Shown: positions 35,069-43,535 of the stretch, piece by piece
Position numbering within the stretch: the stretch's first letter is position 1
Layout: each line of letters begins with the position of its first letter
Source of the DNA: Chitinophagaceae bacterium
Lineage (GTDB): Bacteria > Bacteroidota > Bacteroidia > Chitinophagales > Chitinophagaceae
Direction: 5' to 3'
DNA: 64,000 nucleotides
Assembly (NCBI GenBank): GCA_016722465.1
Contig: JADKJC010000013.1
Coordinates: 1,054,001 to 1,118,000, forward strand
Notes under the pieces: model-generated
The model's database searches: none
What the model saw: only the letters and a program-made list of their open reading frames with translations
Told to the model about the DNA's origin: nothing
Translations under genes and position numbers: made by a program

Positions 35069-36169
35069 TTACTTACTACTTACCCTCACCGCCGCCCCGT
35101 TATACAACTTCCCCTCCGCACTCAGTATGAATTGCTCGTCGTTTGAAAGCCCCGAAATCACTTCCACTTTATCGCCATAGGTTTTTCCCAAACGAATCCA
35201 TCTCAGCAAAGCAGTGTTATTGTTGCTGACGGTATAAATACCCGTCAACTCTTCCCTGTTTACAATAGCAGACAAAGGAACCATTACTGCATCCCCATCT
35301 ACCTGCTTCACATTTTCTTTCAATGGAATACTCACACTTACAAACATCCCTGCATACAGATCCCTTTTATCTGCTTCCGGAATGCTGATCTTAACAATGT
35401 ATTGTCCACCGGTGAATTGAGAAGAAGGATTGAGTTGAATAATATTGCCCTGTATTATTTTGCCGGTTGATTTAATTTGAAGACTAGCTACATCCCCCAG
35501 TTTAATGTTGCTGATATCGGATTCTGCCACAGCAGCGGATACTTGCAAAACACCATTCTGCTCCACCGTTAGCAAGGGCACACCCGGACTTGCAATACCG
35601 CCCGCTTCTGCCAGCTTTTGTGTAACCACACCAGCAAAAGGTGCTGTAAGGCTACTATATGCAAGCATGGCATTTACTTCATTGCGCATTTGCCTGGCGG
35701 CATTCACCCTTTCTTTAGCCGAGTTGTATTGCAGCGTTACATTATCTAATTCCTTTGCAGTAGCACTTTGCTCTTTATATAAATTATTAAAGCGTTCGTA
35801 ATCTTTTTGTGAAGCTGCATAGGCCGCTTCTGCTTCGGCGATCATGGCGCTTGTTTGTGCCCGCTTTGCTTTCATGTCCTCATCACTGATCGTTACCAGC
35901 AACTGGCCCTTACTCACCCTATCCCCTGCTTTCACAAAAATATTGGTGATGCGTCCCATCATCCGGGTACTTATGTTAGCCGTCTGCATCGCTTCCACCT
36001 GTCCGCTTGCCAGTACTGCCTGCACATTGGCGGAAGAAACAACAGACAATGTAACATTAACGGGCTGCTCTTTAACAGCTTCCTTCTTTTCCTGATCACC
36101 TGAACAGGATGCTATTGTTATTGCCGCTGCAATGACAAGCCCCGTTATTAATAATTTATTACTGAACAT
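35069..36169 (-). CDS. RND membrane-fusion (periplasmic adaptor) lipoprotein
   Basis: 366 residues; lipobox IASC at the N-terminus. Order: barrel-sandwich half (NISTRMMGRITNIFVKAGDRVSKGQLL), alpha-hairpin (about 110-175), second sandwich half (LTAPFAGVVTQKLAEAGGIASPG), beta-barrel and membrane-proximal domains (MFVSVSIPL to KLYNGAAVRV). It bridges the RND pump and TolC. It is 21 bp after the TolC gene and 175 bp before the RND gene. Confidence 0.9.
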   Translation of the reverse strand: MFSNKLLITGLVIAAAITIASCSGDQEKKEAVKEQPVNVTLSVVSSANVQAVLASGQVEAMQTANISTRMMGRITNIFVKAGDRVSKGQLLVTISDEDMKAKRAQTSAMIAEAEAAYAASQKDYERFNNLYKEQSATAKELDNVTLQYNSAKERVNAARQMRNEVNAMLAYSSLTAPFAGVVTQKLAEAGGIASPGVPLLTVEQNGVLQVSAAVAESDISNIKLGDVASLQIKSTGKIIQGNIIQLNPSSQFTGGQYIVKISIPEADKRDLYAGMFVSVSIPLKENVKQVDGDAVMVPLSAIVNREELTGIYTVSNNNTALLRWIRLGKTYGDKVEVISGLSNDEQFILSAEGKLYNGAAVRVSSK

Positions 36170-36190
36170 ATTGATCGTATTTATTATTGC

Positions 36191-37507
36191 TTAATTGGAT
36201 ATTGTTAAAAACTGCAGGTAAGCTGCAGCCATATTATAATTGTACACTGCCTGTATCTGCCCCAGTTGCTGTTGTGATAATTGAGTTTGAGCCATCAGCA
36301 CATCCGTTGTTTTTACCAGCCCCTGCTCATATCTTTTCTGCAGCACCCTTAATGCTTCCGCTGATTGCTCTGCAGCCAGTTGCTGTTGCTTTATGGCAAA
36401 GCTGGCATCCGACAACTGTCTTTTTGCATGATTGACCTGAAATGTGGCTTCCTCTTTCTGCTGCTGTAATTGCCTGCTGAGTTTGTCCTTTTCAAAACTT
36501 TGCTGGGCGATTGTATTCTTTGTACGGTTGCCGTTGAAAACCGTCCATGATAATTGCACCCCCACCATATAAGCATTGGCGCCAAAACCAAGCATGCTCT
36601 TATCATTCAGCTGCCATGAACCAAACGCATTCACTCTTGGCAGATTGCTCATTTTTGATGCTTTGATCATCATGTCATACGCTTCCATTCCTTTCTGCAT
36701 CGCTTTAAAATCGGCCCTGTTAGCATTGGATTGTAAACTATCAGTGTTGTTACTGCTCTTCGCTGAAGGATCAACCCTGTAAACAACGCCTGCAGGTTTC
36801 CCCATCAACAAGCTCAGCATATCCGATGCATCACTGATATTTGATTGGGAATTGTGTAATTGAGTTTCAATACTCATCACATGCACTTCTGCATTCAACA
36901 AGTCAGACTTTTGTATCAATCCCTGTTTAAAATGATCATTGGTTGATTTGTATACTGCCTTTGCTGTTGTCAATGCTTCATTCAATACCTTATCCGCATC
37001 ATACAGCATTTGTAATTGCAGGTAAGTTTTTTTAGTTTCAAATGCCAGGTACTCTTTGGTACGTTGTGTACCAAGCTGGTACATTTCAACCTGCTTTGCT
37101 GCACCCTTGCGTTGGTAATTCATGTCCATATTCAGCAATGGCTGCTGCACTTCAAACTTAGTGGTAAAGTCAGGCGTGGCTGATGGATGATTGAGCAAAG
37201 CAGGATTAAAATCTGCTGCAGTAATTGATTGCTGCTGCAGTTTAAAACCAAAAGCATTCAAAGGGTTATTGGTGGAAAAAGCGGTGTATGAAATTCCTGC
37301 CTGCGGCAAATAGATGGCATCTGTTTGTTTATACTTTGCTTTTGCGATCTGCTCATCCAGTGTCGCCAACTTAACGGCAGCATTTCCAGCAACCGCTGAT
37401 GCAATGGCTTCATCTAGTGTAAGCTTCTTTGAACTGTCCTGCGCTGTTGCCTCCAGGTTAAAAAAAGCCAGTATCAAAAGCAGTGACACATATTTTTTCA
37501 TCTTCAT
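36191..37507 (-). CDS. TolC-family outer-membrane efflux protein
   Basis: About 438 residues, signal peptide to ATAQ, then the duplicated TolC helical-hairpin repeat (LTLDEAIASAVAGNAAVKLATLDEQIAKAKYKQTDA ... LQNRYEQGLVK-type sequence near the end, LQKRYEQGLVKTTDVLMAQTQL). I choose the start at 37507 (MKMKKYV) rather than the GTG at 37525 because the latter would overlap the predicted -7 promoter element. First gene of the TolC-MFP-RND-PII-DUF2892 run, under the Crp/Fnr-type site at 37555-37568. Confidence 0.88.
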   Translation of the reverse strand: MKMKKYVSLLLILAFFNLEATAQDSSKKLTLDEAIASAVAGNAAVKLATLDEQIAKAKYKQTDAIYLPQAGISYTAFSTNNPLNAFGFKLQQQSITAADFNPALLNHPSATPDFTTKFEVQQPLLNMDMNYQRKGAAKQVEMYQLGTQRTKEYLAFETKKTYLQLQMLYDADKVLNEALTTAKAVYKSTNDHFKQGLIQKSDLLNAEVHVMSIETQLHNSQSNISDASDMLSLLMGKPAGVVYRVDPSAKSSNNTDSLQSNANRADFKAMQKGMEAYDMMIKASKMSNLPRVNAFGSWQLNDKSMLGFGANAYMVGVQLSWTVFNGNRTKNTIAQQSFEKDKLSRQLQQQKEEATFQVNHAKRQLSDASFAIKQQQLAAEQSAEALRVLQKRYEQGLVKTTDVLMAQTQLSQQQLGQIQAVYNYNMAAAYLQFLTISN

Positions 37508-37524
37508 TCTATTCATTTGAGGCA

Positions 37525-37568
37525 CAAAAATATTTTTCTATTCAGGAGTTTACAGTAACATTTGTCAC
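37525..37568 (-). promoter_or_regulatory. Crp/Fnr-type regulated promoter of the TolC-RND operon
   Basis: On the minus strand GTGACAAATGTTAC (37568-37555), a 22-bp gap, then TATTTTTG (37532-37525). The 22-bp gap is identical to that of five other promoters in the island. Confidence 0.8.
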
Positions 37569-37582
37569 TTTCAGCAAATATG

Positions 37583-37609
37583 AAAAAGAGCGTAACAAAT
37601 GTTACGCTC
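37583..37609 (-). terminator. Terminator of the DUF2202 gene containing a GTAAC-N4-GTTAC palindrome
   Basis: Arms GAGCGTAAC and GTTACGCTC (37588-37596 / 37601-37609) around AAAT, followed on the minus strand by TTTTT. It fits a rho-independent terminator for the gene ending at 37693. Its core is also a perfect copy of the regulatory motif, centred 37 bp upstream of the TolC-promoter site. Confidence 0.7.
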
Positions 37610-37692
37610 CCAGCTAAGCAATCGAAACATAAAACTATACTTATCACTTTATTAATTGCAAAGCGATCATACCGAAAACTCAATCGTTGGCA

Positions 37693-38301
37693 TCAATGGT
37701 TACAGCCGCCCATTTCATTTTCAGCCTTAATAATCTTATCAAAATCAGCTTTACTTAAAACAGCCGGTTCGTAAATAACTCCTGCACCTTTCAGGTTCCT
37801 GCAAAATGCCCTTAAATGATTCTCTGATCCCATGATCAAAAAATCGTAAGCTTCCAGAATATCCTTTTGCACTGCTTTAGCTTTTCTTTCTTTCAGGTCA
37901 CGGATATCCACTTCTTCAATCAGCGCTCCTGCCCTGAGTGCATCTGTTGAGGAAAGGCTTCCTTTCGCAACCAGGTCGTTGTACAAAGCCTGCAGGGATG
38001 CATTATTAAACACACCAGCCTTGTCCTGATTCTTTAATACAGCATCTTCCAATTGGTAAGTTTTTACCAACCCCTTCATTTCGCTCATATGCATGCGTTC
38101 ACTTTTGCGGATATGCCCAAAAGGATTGAACTCCCATTTTACAAACATGGAATCGTACACATCTCTTGCCAGTTTTTCTTCCTCATACATAAACAGTATA
38201 CCTTCTTTTTCATCCACCGTCAATGTTTGTTTTTGTGCCGGCAGTTTATCGGTGATGAATACCAGCAATACGATTATTGAAAACACTATCCCTAATTTCA
38301 T
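37693..38301 (-). CDS. DUF2202 ferritin-like protein
   Basis: 202 residues with an N-terminal hydrophobic signal (IVFSIIVLLVFITDKLPAQ). The helical body has the DUF2202 metal-site pattern: MYEEEKLARDVYDSMF, ERMHMSEMKGLV, AGALIEEVDIRDLKE and GSENHLRAFCRNL (Glu/His residues of a di-iron four-helix bundle). It ends with GGCNH. Likely periplasmic; the reaction is not known. It starts 51 bp downstream of the dsrE-like gene. Confidence 0.8.
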   Translation of the reverse strand: MKLGIVFSIIVLLVFITDKLPAQKQTLTVDEKEGILFMYEEEKLARDVYDSMFVKWEFNPFGHIRKSERMHMSEMKGLVKTYQLEDAVLKNQDKAGVFNNASLQALYNDLVAKGSLSSTDALRAGALIEEVDIRDLKERKAKAVQKDILEAYDFLIMGSENHLRAFCRNLKGAGVIYEPAVLSKADFDKIIKAENEMGGCNH

Positions 38302-38352
38302 AAATTTCTGTTTATTTTATACAAATAACATATGTGTTCCTATTCCACTACC

Positions 38353-38799
38353 CTACTTATAAAAATCTCCTACGGTTATCACTGCATCTACCCCCTCATA
38401 CAGGTCTTCTTTTTTATAATGGAACATATCCATTGCCAGCTTACATGCCCAGAGTTTTACGCCGGAAGCCGTAAGAATATCGAGGAACTCATGCACATCC
38501 GGCATGTCAATTTTTTCCATTTCTTTTTTCATCATCGAAGTGGCCAGTGCCTCCATTCCAGGCAATCCGCCAAGCATGGTGGGCATGTGCATCGCAGGAT
38601 TGCCTACCGTTGCCACATGCAGGTGCTCCAGTTTTTTCTTATGCACAGCTTCCAGCCCGAAGAAAGTAAAAAATATTTCTGCTTCAATGCCTTCCATCCT
38701 GGCGCCATTGGCCAGCACAAAAGCTGCATATACATTTTCTAAAGTGGCTTTTGAAAGTATGATCATCATCTTTCTTATTTCGCCATTGTACTCGTTCAT
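38353..38799 (-). CDS. DsrE-family (DsrE2-like) sulfur-carrier protein
   Basis: 148 residues. The DsrE/DrsH-like fold is shown by MMIILSKATLENVYAAFVLANGARMEGIEAEIFFTFFGLEAV, a middle segment rich in Gly/Met, and GVKLWACKLAMDMFHYKKEDLYEGVDAVITVGDF. The Cys in LWACKLAMD is the residue that carries persulfide in this family. A shorter start at 38769 (MMIILSK) is possible. It is likely to pass sulfane sulfur between the rhodanese and DsrC/TusE proteins encoded nearby. Confidence 0.88.
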   Translation of the reverse strand: MNEYNGEIRKMMIILSKATLENVYAAFVLANGARMEGIEAEIFFTFFGLEAVHKKKLEHLHVATVGNPAMHMPTMLGGLPGMEALATSMMKKEMEKIDMPDVHEFLDILTASGVKLWACKLAMDMFHYKKEDLYEGVDAVITVGDFYK

Positions 38800-38829
38800 A
38801 ATAATGTTGTTTTATGTTTTAAATTTGTT

Positions 38830-38921
38830 TGCCACGGATTACACTGATCTCCACAGATGAAATACAATTTTGTACTTAGCTCAATGCTACTATTAAGCAT
38901 TGTTGTGTCACTCACTTGTAC
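38830..38921. repeat. Intergenic repeat copy 2 (upstream of dsrE)
   Basis: TGCCACGGATTACACTGATC-like start and a 27-bp block at 38895-38921 that differs from 35006-35032 at a single base. It sits 96 bp before the dsrE start; copy 1 sits 113 bp before the RND start. Confidence 0.75.
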
Positions 38922-39026
38922 AGTTTGTTCTATATGCAGCCACAGCACCCACTGTTCACTACTCAGCAAACATCCTATGCTTTCAGGCTCTTTTTAAGCC
39001 TCCCCACCGGGGAGGTCTGGAGGGGC

Positions 39027-39334
39027 TTAAATACAACTGGCAGGTTTGGGAACACCAGCAATTTTAGTCGCTGTCTTCAATGGAGCAATTGGAAACAAGG
39101 CATAGAACTCTTTGATGTCCACCACGCCACTCTTGCCAATCTTTCTTATACTCAGTGCAGATTCCTTTTTGAATTCATCCTGCAGGTAACTGATCACTTC
39201 CCAGTGACGGGAGAGAGATTAATATGAGCTTCGGTAGCAAGTGTTTCTGCAACCTCTTTATCCCATTGTTTAAAATCGGTTAAGTAACCTTCTTCGTTTA
39301 CGCTGATTGTTTTTCCAGCAATTGTCTTTTCCAT
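39027..39334 (-). CDS. DsrC/TusE-family sulfur-relay protein (frame broken once)
   Basis: The N-terminal frame reads MEKTIAGKTISVNEEGYLTDFKQWDKEVAE and stops at 39194. Adding one base near 39207-39211 continues it as HWEVISYLQDEFKKESALSI, then KIGKSGVVDIKEFYALFP and KIAGVPKPASCI, giving 102 residues. This is a full DsrC/TusE domain: GYL, HW, the LFP segment and the C-terminal arm. The penultimate Cys (CysA) is present, but the second DsrC cysteine eleven residues before it is replaced by Thr. It is thus TusE-like and suited to carrying a persulfide, not to forming the DsrC trisulfide loop. It starts 10 bp after the flavoprotein gene. Confidence 0.82.
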
Positions 39335-39344
39335 ATAATTTGAT

Positions 39345-40589
39345 TTAATTGGTTGGTTCAAAATGTTTACCTGCTTCACTCATCGTGGCTGAAACAAATG
39401 GTATGTGGGTTCCTTTCAGCAACATATTCCAGTAAATCCAGCGGAAAGCCAGTTTACCCATGTGGTTCATGCGGCTTTCTTTTAATAACCGCAATGGCCC
39501 GATGCCGGGGAAAGGAAATGTTCCTTCCACTGGTTCATGTGTGTAGTTGAAATCTATCAGCAAAGCCTTGCCACCACCTGTTTCAATAAAACAGTTGGCA
39601 TGGCCGTCAAACTCTTCTTTCAATGGTTCTCCATTGATAAAGCGTTTGATGTTTTCGGTGAGTATCTCTGCTTCAAAGTGTGCAACAGAGCCGGCTTTAG
39701 AGGCTGGTATATTACTGGCATCACCAATCACAAATATATTTTTGTATGACTGTGATTGCAGGGTGGCTTTGTTGGTGGGTACATAATTCAATTCATCTCC
39801 AAGACCTGACCTTTCCATTACGGCATCACCCTTGTTGGTTGGAACAGTCACTAACAGGTCAAATGGTATTGCCCTGCCACCATAATCAATGATTGTTTTA
39901 TTTTCATTGTCCACTTCGGCAATGGCAAAATCACTTTCTATTTTAATGTTCTTCTCTTCAAGTAAGTGATCGAGTTTTTCTGTTGCCTTTGGTTTGGTGA
40001 AAGCACCACTCAGCGGCGTTACATAAGTGATCTCCACTTTGTCTCTCATGTGCTTGTGTTTGAAATAAGAATCTGCCAGGAAGGCAAATTCCAATGGCGC
40101 CACCGGGCATTTGATCGGCATCTCCGTAATATGAACTACCAGTTTTCCGCCCTCCCACTCACGCAGTTTATTCCGCAGTGCCAGTGAACCTTCAAATGTG
40201 TAGAAATCAAAAACGGACTTTTGCCACGCTGATCCTTTCATTCCTTCTACTTCTTCGGGGGCGATCTTTGCTCCGGTGGCAATGATAAGGATGTCATAAT
40301 GCAGCCGGTCAAGGTTATCCATCATTACCAGGTTATCTTCAGCAACAATCCGGTCGATCTTTTCATTAATCAACCTTACCCCTTTTGGAATAAATTCTTT
40401 GATGGATTTCACAATATCTTCAGGTTCATAAATATCAAATGGCAAAAAAAGGTAGCCGGGCTGATAGTGATGTTCTACCCTTTCATCGATGATATCGATC
40501 TCCCACTCTTCCTTTTTCAATTCGTGGCGCAGGTGGTTGGCCATCATGGTGCCTGCTGTACCTGCGCCGAGTATTACGATGCGTTTCAT
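39345..40589 (-). CDS. Sulfide:quinone-oxidoreductase-like FAD flavoprotein
   Basis: 414 residues. FAD-binding Rossmann start VILGAGTAGTMMANHL, ATGAK in the middle and VIGDASNIPASKAG near 288-301. The two redox cysteines expected of SQR are at Cys161 (MPIKCPVAP) and Cys333 (HANCFIETG); the third cysteine of type-I SQR is absent. The C-terminal amphipathic region (RMNHMGKLAFRWIYWNMLLKG) suits membrane attachment. The likely role is sulfide to polysulfide/persulfide with electrons to quinone. It lies in the order OsmC, FadL, SQR-like, DsrC. Confidence 0.85.
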   Translation of the reverse strand: MKRIVILGAGTAGTMMANHLRHELKKEEWEIDIIDERVEHHYQPGYLFLPFDIYEPEDIVKSIKEFIPKGVRLINEKIDRIVAEDNLVMMDNLDRLHYDILIIATGAKIAPEEVEGMKGSAWQKSVFDFYTFEGSLALRNKLREWEGGKLVVHITEMPIKCPVAPLEFAFLADSYFKHKHMRDKVEITYVTPLSGAFTKPKATEKLDHLLEEKNIKIESDFAIAEVDNENKTIIDYGGRAIPFDLLVTVPTNKGDAVMERSGLGDELNYVPTNKATLQSQSYKNIFVIGDASNIPASKAGSVAHFEAEILTENIKRFINGEPLKEEFDGHANCFIETGGGKALLIDFNYTHEPVEGTFPFPGIGPLRLLKESRMNHMGKLAFRWIYWNMLLKGTHIPFVSATMSEAGKHFEPTN

Positions 40590-40628
40590 TGTATTGAGTT
40601 TTGTTTATGCTTAGCGTATTGTTGTTAC

Positions 40629-42128
40629 TTATTTTATCAGCCATGATACGGACATGTGAAAAATATTATTTGACAGACCGGAGATACTGTTATTGTATTC
40701 ACCCGCTACATAACTTTTTGCATCAGCAGTTACATCATTCCTAAAGGCGTGCTCATACGCTGCATTTAACAGCATTGATTTGGATATTTTATATGAGCCT
40801 CCCAATGTAACATGATGTTTTACAACAGCGGGGAACACCGGGAACACAGTAGAAGACGGAACCGGGTTGCTGCCATAAACATAACCACCCCGGATTACCA
40901 CTTTTGGAACAATATCATATTCTGCACCTGTGCGTATTACAACGGTATTTTTCCATAGCATTGGGAAAGCCATTGCAATACTGCCATTGGTACCCATCAT
41001 GGCACTGATGTTTGTATTGGTGCCATTGGTCAATGAAATATCCATCTGGTCAAATGCCTTTGCCCAGTTGATCCATTCTGCATCTACAGCCAGCCTGATA
41101 TTTTTGGCAGGTGCAAAAAATAATCCTGCGGCAACAGATTGCGGCAAGCCAAATTTTGCCGTTGCATCATATTTGTCTGCAACTCCTTTTGTAAGATCGA
41201 TGCCCATTTGTGTAAACATGTCCATTGCCATTTGCTGTGCCTGTTGTTGAGTAGTGCCCGGATATTGCTGCATAATGCCTGCCATCACTTTACCCATAGC
41301 ATTGTTCATCTGGTAACTCATATCCATATTGGCTGTTCCGTTTTTATAGGTAAGGTTAACCGGCAAACTGTAATTGATACCGAATGAGAATTTTTCACTT
41401 GGTTTATATGCAACACCAATCTTTCCATTAAATCCAAAAGAGGTTAGACTTTGCAGCTTTGCTGAAGCAACTACTTCTGAATAACCCAGGCCACCAGATG
41501 TGCCGGGTGCTGCAAACAGGTCACCAAATGTTATTCCTTTTCCGGGAACAACTCCTTTCATCATGGATGGAGGCATGGCCATTGGCATTTGAAACTCTAC
41601 CTGTCCATAAACGAGGTCGGCAGTAATACCAACAGAAAAGTCCTTTGTTAATTTATAGGCAAACGAGCCCCCACCCTGCATTACTGCAAATTTTGAGTGG
41701 TAAGGTTGTTTAATGTAATTACCACTGGCATCTGTGTACAACTGGTGATTGAGATCAAAATCTGCTCCCATTCCGCCTTGTGTAAAAACGCCGAAACCGA
41801 ATGTGATCTTATCAGAATATTTTTTTGCGTAACTCAAACAGCCAAGTGGAAAAAGATTGTCTTTTCCATAAGTATTGTTGAGGCTGTTGGTAAAATGAAC
41901 TGCAGGTGCCATTAAAGAAATACTGAGATCGGCCTGGCTTGATTTAAGGAAGGAAAGTCCGGCGGGATTATTCATCATTAAAGTAGGGTTGTCGAAGAAA
42001 CCAGTGGAAGTACCACCCCTGCCGGTTGTTACGGCATCAAATCCGATTAACCTTGTTCCGTTCTGTGCATTGGTGGTAACCGTTACCAGCATCAATAATA
42101 ATGCAGGCAGTATATATTGCTTTTTCAT
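40629..42128 (-). CDS. OmpP1/FadL/TodX-family outer-membrane transporter
   Basis: 499 residues, signal peptide to TNAQ. FadL-type N-terminus (NGTRLIGFDAVTTGRGGTSTGFFDNPTLMMNNPAGLSFL) and a beta-barrel of alternating strands ending in an aromatic-rich C-terminus (HMSVSWLIK). The family admits hydrophobic molecules; next to an SQR-like gene it might admit elemental sulfur or polysulfides, but that is inference. It is 36 bp downstream of OsmC and 39 bp upstream of the flavoprotein. Confidence 0.88.
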   Translation of the reverse strand: MKKQYILPALLLMLVTVTTNAQNGTRLIGFDAVTTGRGGTSTGFFDNPTLMMNNPAGLSFLKSSQADLSISLMAPAVHFTNSLNNTYGKDNLFPLGCLSYAKKYSDKITFGFGVFTQGGMGADFDLNHQLYTDASGNYIKQPYHSKFAVMQGGGSFAYKLTKDFSVGITADLVYGQVEFQMPMAMPPSMMKGVVPGKGITFGDLFAAPGTSGGLGYSEVVASAKLQSLTSFGFNGKIGVAYKPSEKFSFGINYSLPVNLTYKNGTANMDMSYQMNNAMGKVMAGIMQQYPGTTQQQAQQMAMDMFTQMGIDLTKGVADKYDATAKFGLPQSVAAGLFFAPAKNIRLAVDAEWINWAKAFDQMDISLTNGTNTNISAMMGTNGSIAMAFPMLWKNTVVIRTGAEYDIVPKVVIRGGYVYGSNPVPSSTVFPVFPAVVKHHVTLGGSYKISKSMLLNAAYEHAFRNDVTADAKSYVAGEYNNSISGLSNNIFHMSVSWLIK

Positions 42129-42164
42129 ACAAGATAGTTTTATACATTAAAGTGTGGCGATGCG

Positions 42165-42602
42165 TCATACTATTTTAATGGTTGGTTTAAAAATGATCGT
42201 TGCTTTTACTGAATTGGAAATGAGACAGGCTGCCTCGGATTTCTGAAGAATGCGGACAGCTTTTTCTTTATCGTCTTCATGATGAATGGTCAATACGGGT
42301 ACCAGTTCAATTTCACTGATCATGTATTTACCATCCTTTCTTTCAAGTTTGCCTGTAGCACTGCTTTCAAAACGCACAAAATCAAATTTTGAATTTTCAG
42401 CGATGGAAAGAAAGGTGGTCATCAGGCAACTGTCTACTGCAGCCACCAGCAAATGCTCCGGCGACCAGATGCCCGCCATGCCTTTAGGAAATTCAGGCGG
42501 TGTTGCCACTTCTATATTGGATTGTAACACGGGTGAACTCATAAGGCCCTTTCTATCGGATTCCCAGTTCACTTTTACTTCGTAATAATGTGCGGTGTCC
42601 AT
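42165..42602 (-). CDS. OsmC-family protein
   Basis: About 145 residues from the Met at 42602 (MDTAHYYEVKVNW). The Met at 42632 is too close to the predicted transcription start. The OsmC/Ohr fold is visible with both cysteines of a thiol peroxidase-type site: VDSCLMTTFL and SEAACLISNSV. It also shows the GIWSPEHLLVAA motif. Members reduce organic hydroperoxides; others act on persulfides or thiols. It heads the OsmC-FadL-SQR-DsrC run. Confidence 0.88.
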   Translation of the reverse strand: MDTAHYYEVKVNWESDRKGLMSSPVLQSNIEVATPPEFPKGMAGIWSPEHLLVAAVDSCLMTTFLSIAENSKFDFVRFESSATGKLERKDGKYMISEIELVPVLTIHHEDDKEKAVRILQKSEAACLISNSVKATIIFKPTIKIV

Positions 42603-42636
42603 AAAACTTATTTTAGGTGTGATGATTTTCACACAG

Positions 42637-42681
42637 CTAAAGTAGAATGGCCGATACGGGTACTCTGTGACTTATATCACA
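42637..42681 (-). promoter_or_regulatory. Crp/Fnr-type regulated promoter of the OsmC operon
   Basis: TGTGACTTATATCACA (42666-42681) is a textbook TGTGA-N6-TCACA palindrome. After a 22-bp gap from its 14-bp core comes TACTTTAG (42644-42637, minus strand), close to TAnnTTTG. Confidence 0.75.
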
Positions 42682-42747
42682 CAATACAAAACAATGATAA
42701 AGTTCATAGCAAGAGATGATTGTGGTTGCAGGAAAAGCTAATGATGG

Positions 42748-43386
42748 TCAGGTGTTGAGGTGAACAATCTCGATCGTTTGGTTTTTTACCAGTTTGATCA
42801 TGCCACGTTCGGCCAGTTTTTTCATCAGCCTCGAAATCACTTCACGGGAGGAATTCAATTCCTGTGCAATTTCGGTATTGTTAACTGCGAGGGTATTGGT
42901 GTTATGAATTTCCTGTTCTCTTTGCAGGTAGCGGAGTAATTTTTCATCCATGCTTCTGAATACAGTATGATCGAGTGTGAGCAGTAGTTCTTCAAAACGC
43001 TTGCGGTAGGTTTCCAGCACAAACTGGTACCAGCTTTTGTAATCATGCATCCATTGGTCCATAAATTCCAGCGGCACGGCTATCACCGTAGTTTCCTCTA
43101 CCGCCTTGCCCATCACCTCACTCTTCTCATGCTTAGCTCCACTAATCATAGATAAAGCACATGCCTGGCCCGGCTGCAGGTAATACATAAAATATTCATT
43201 GCCCATTTCATCTTCACGATAAACTTTTATCAGGCCGTTAATGATGAGCAAAATAGATTTAAAATATTGCCCCGTTTTCATCAATGCCTCACCTGCTGTA
43301 AAAGTTTTTATCTCTGCATTTTCTTCCAGGTTTTGCAACAAGCCGCTTTCAAATGAAGGAAATGCGTTGCGGAGGTCTTGGTTCAT
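42748..43386 (-). CDS. Crp/Fnr-family transcriptional regulator (first of two)
   Basis: 212 residues: an N-terminal cyclic-nucleotide-binding-like barrel (about 20-130) and a C-terminal winged helix (NTEIAQELNSSREVISRLMKKLAERGMI). The recognition helix SSREVISRL has Arg-Glu...Arg in the positions that read GTGA/GTAA half-sites in Crp. It lacks the N-terminal cysteine cluster of FNR. It lies between the OsmC operon and divergent TauE and is a good candidate to bind the GTnAC-N4-GTnAC sites. It is a paralogue of the gene at 48837. Confidence 0.9.
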   Translation of the reverse strand: MNQDLRNAFPSFESGLLQNLEENAEIKTFTAGEALMKTGQYFKSILLIINGLIKVYREDEMGNEYFMYYLQPGQACALSMISGAKHEKSEVMGKAVEETTVIAVPLEFMDQWMHDYKSWYQFVLETYRKRFEELLLTLDHTVFRSMDEKLLRYLQREQEIHNTNTLAVNNTEIAQELNSSREVISRLMKKLAERGMIKLVKNQTIEIVHLNT

Positions 43387-43471
43387 AAAGGCAAGGTAAG
43401 AAAGAAAATAGGTTCAAGAGATCACCATTTTAATATCGCATATTTCAAAGTGAAGCTTCCAATCTTCTAAT

Positions 43472-43515
43472 GTAACTTTTGTCACCACCAATAATTTATC
43501 CTTACTTCACCTTTG
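43472..43515 (+). promoter_or_regulatory. Crp/Fnr-type regulated promoter of the TauE gene
   Basis: GTAACTTTTGTCAC (43472-43485), 22-bp gap, CACCTTTG (43508-43515). The start codon is 20 bp further on. Confidence 0.75.
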
Positions 43516-43535
43516 TTTGCCAAATCAACAACCAA

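Noticed and set aside
37508-37525. GTG start of the TolC gene at 37525
   Set aside because: It overlaps the predicted -7 element; 37507 gives a normal signal peptide.
38317-38335. AACACATATGTTAT-like palindrome upstream of the DUF2202 gene
   Set aside because: The half-site spacing is six rather than four bases and no -7 box lies 22 bp downstream.
40615-40628. GTAAC-AACA-ATACG on the minus strand upstream of the SQR-like gene as a seventh regulon site
   Set aside because: Only one half-site matches, and a 22-bp gap would put the -7 box on the start codon.
43479-43535. TTG start of the island TauE gene
   Set aside because: It lies inside the predicted operator and adds residues not typical of the family; the ATG at 43536 fits the first membrane segment.
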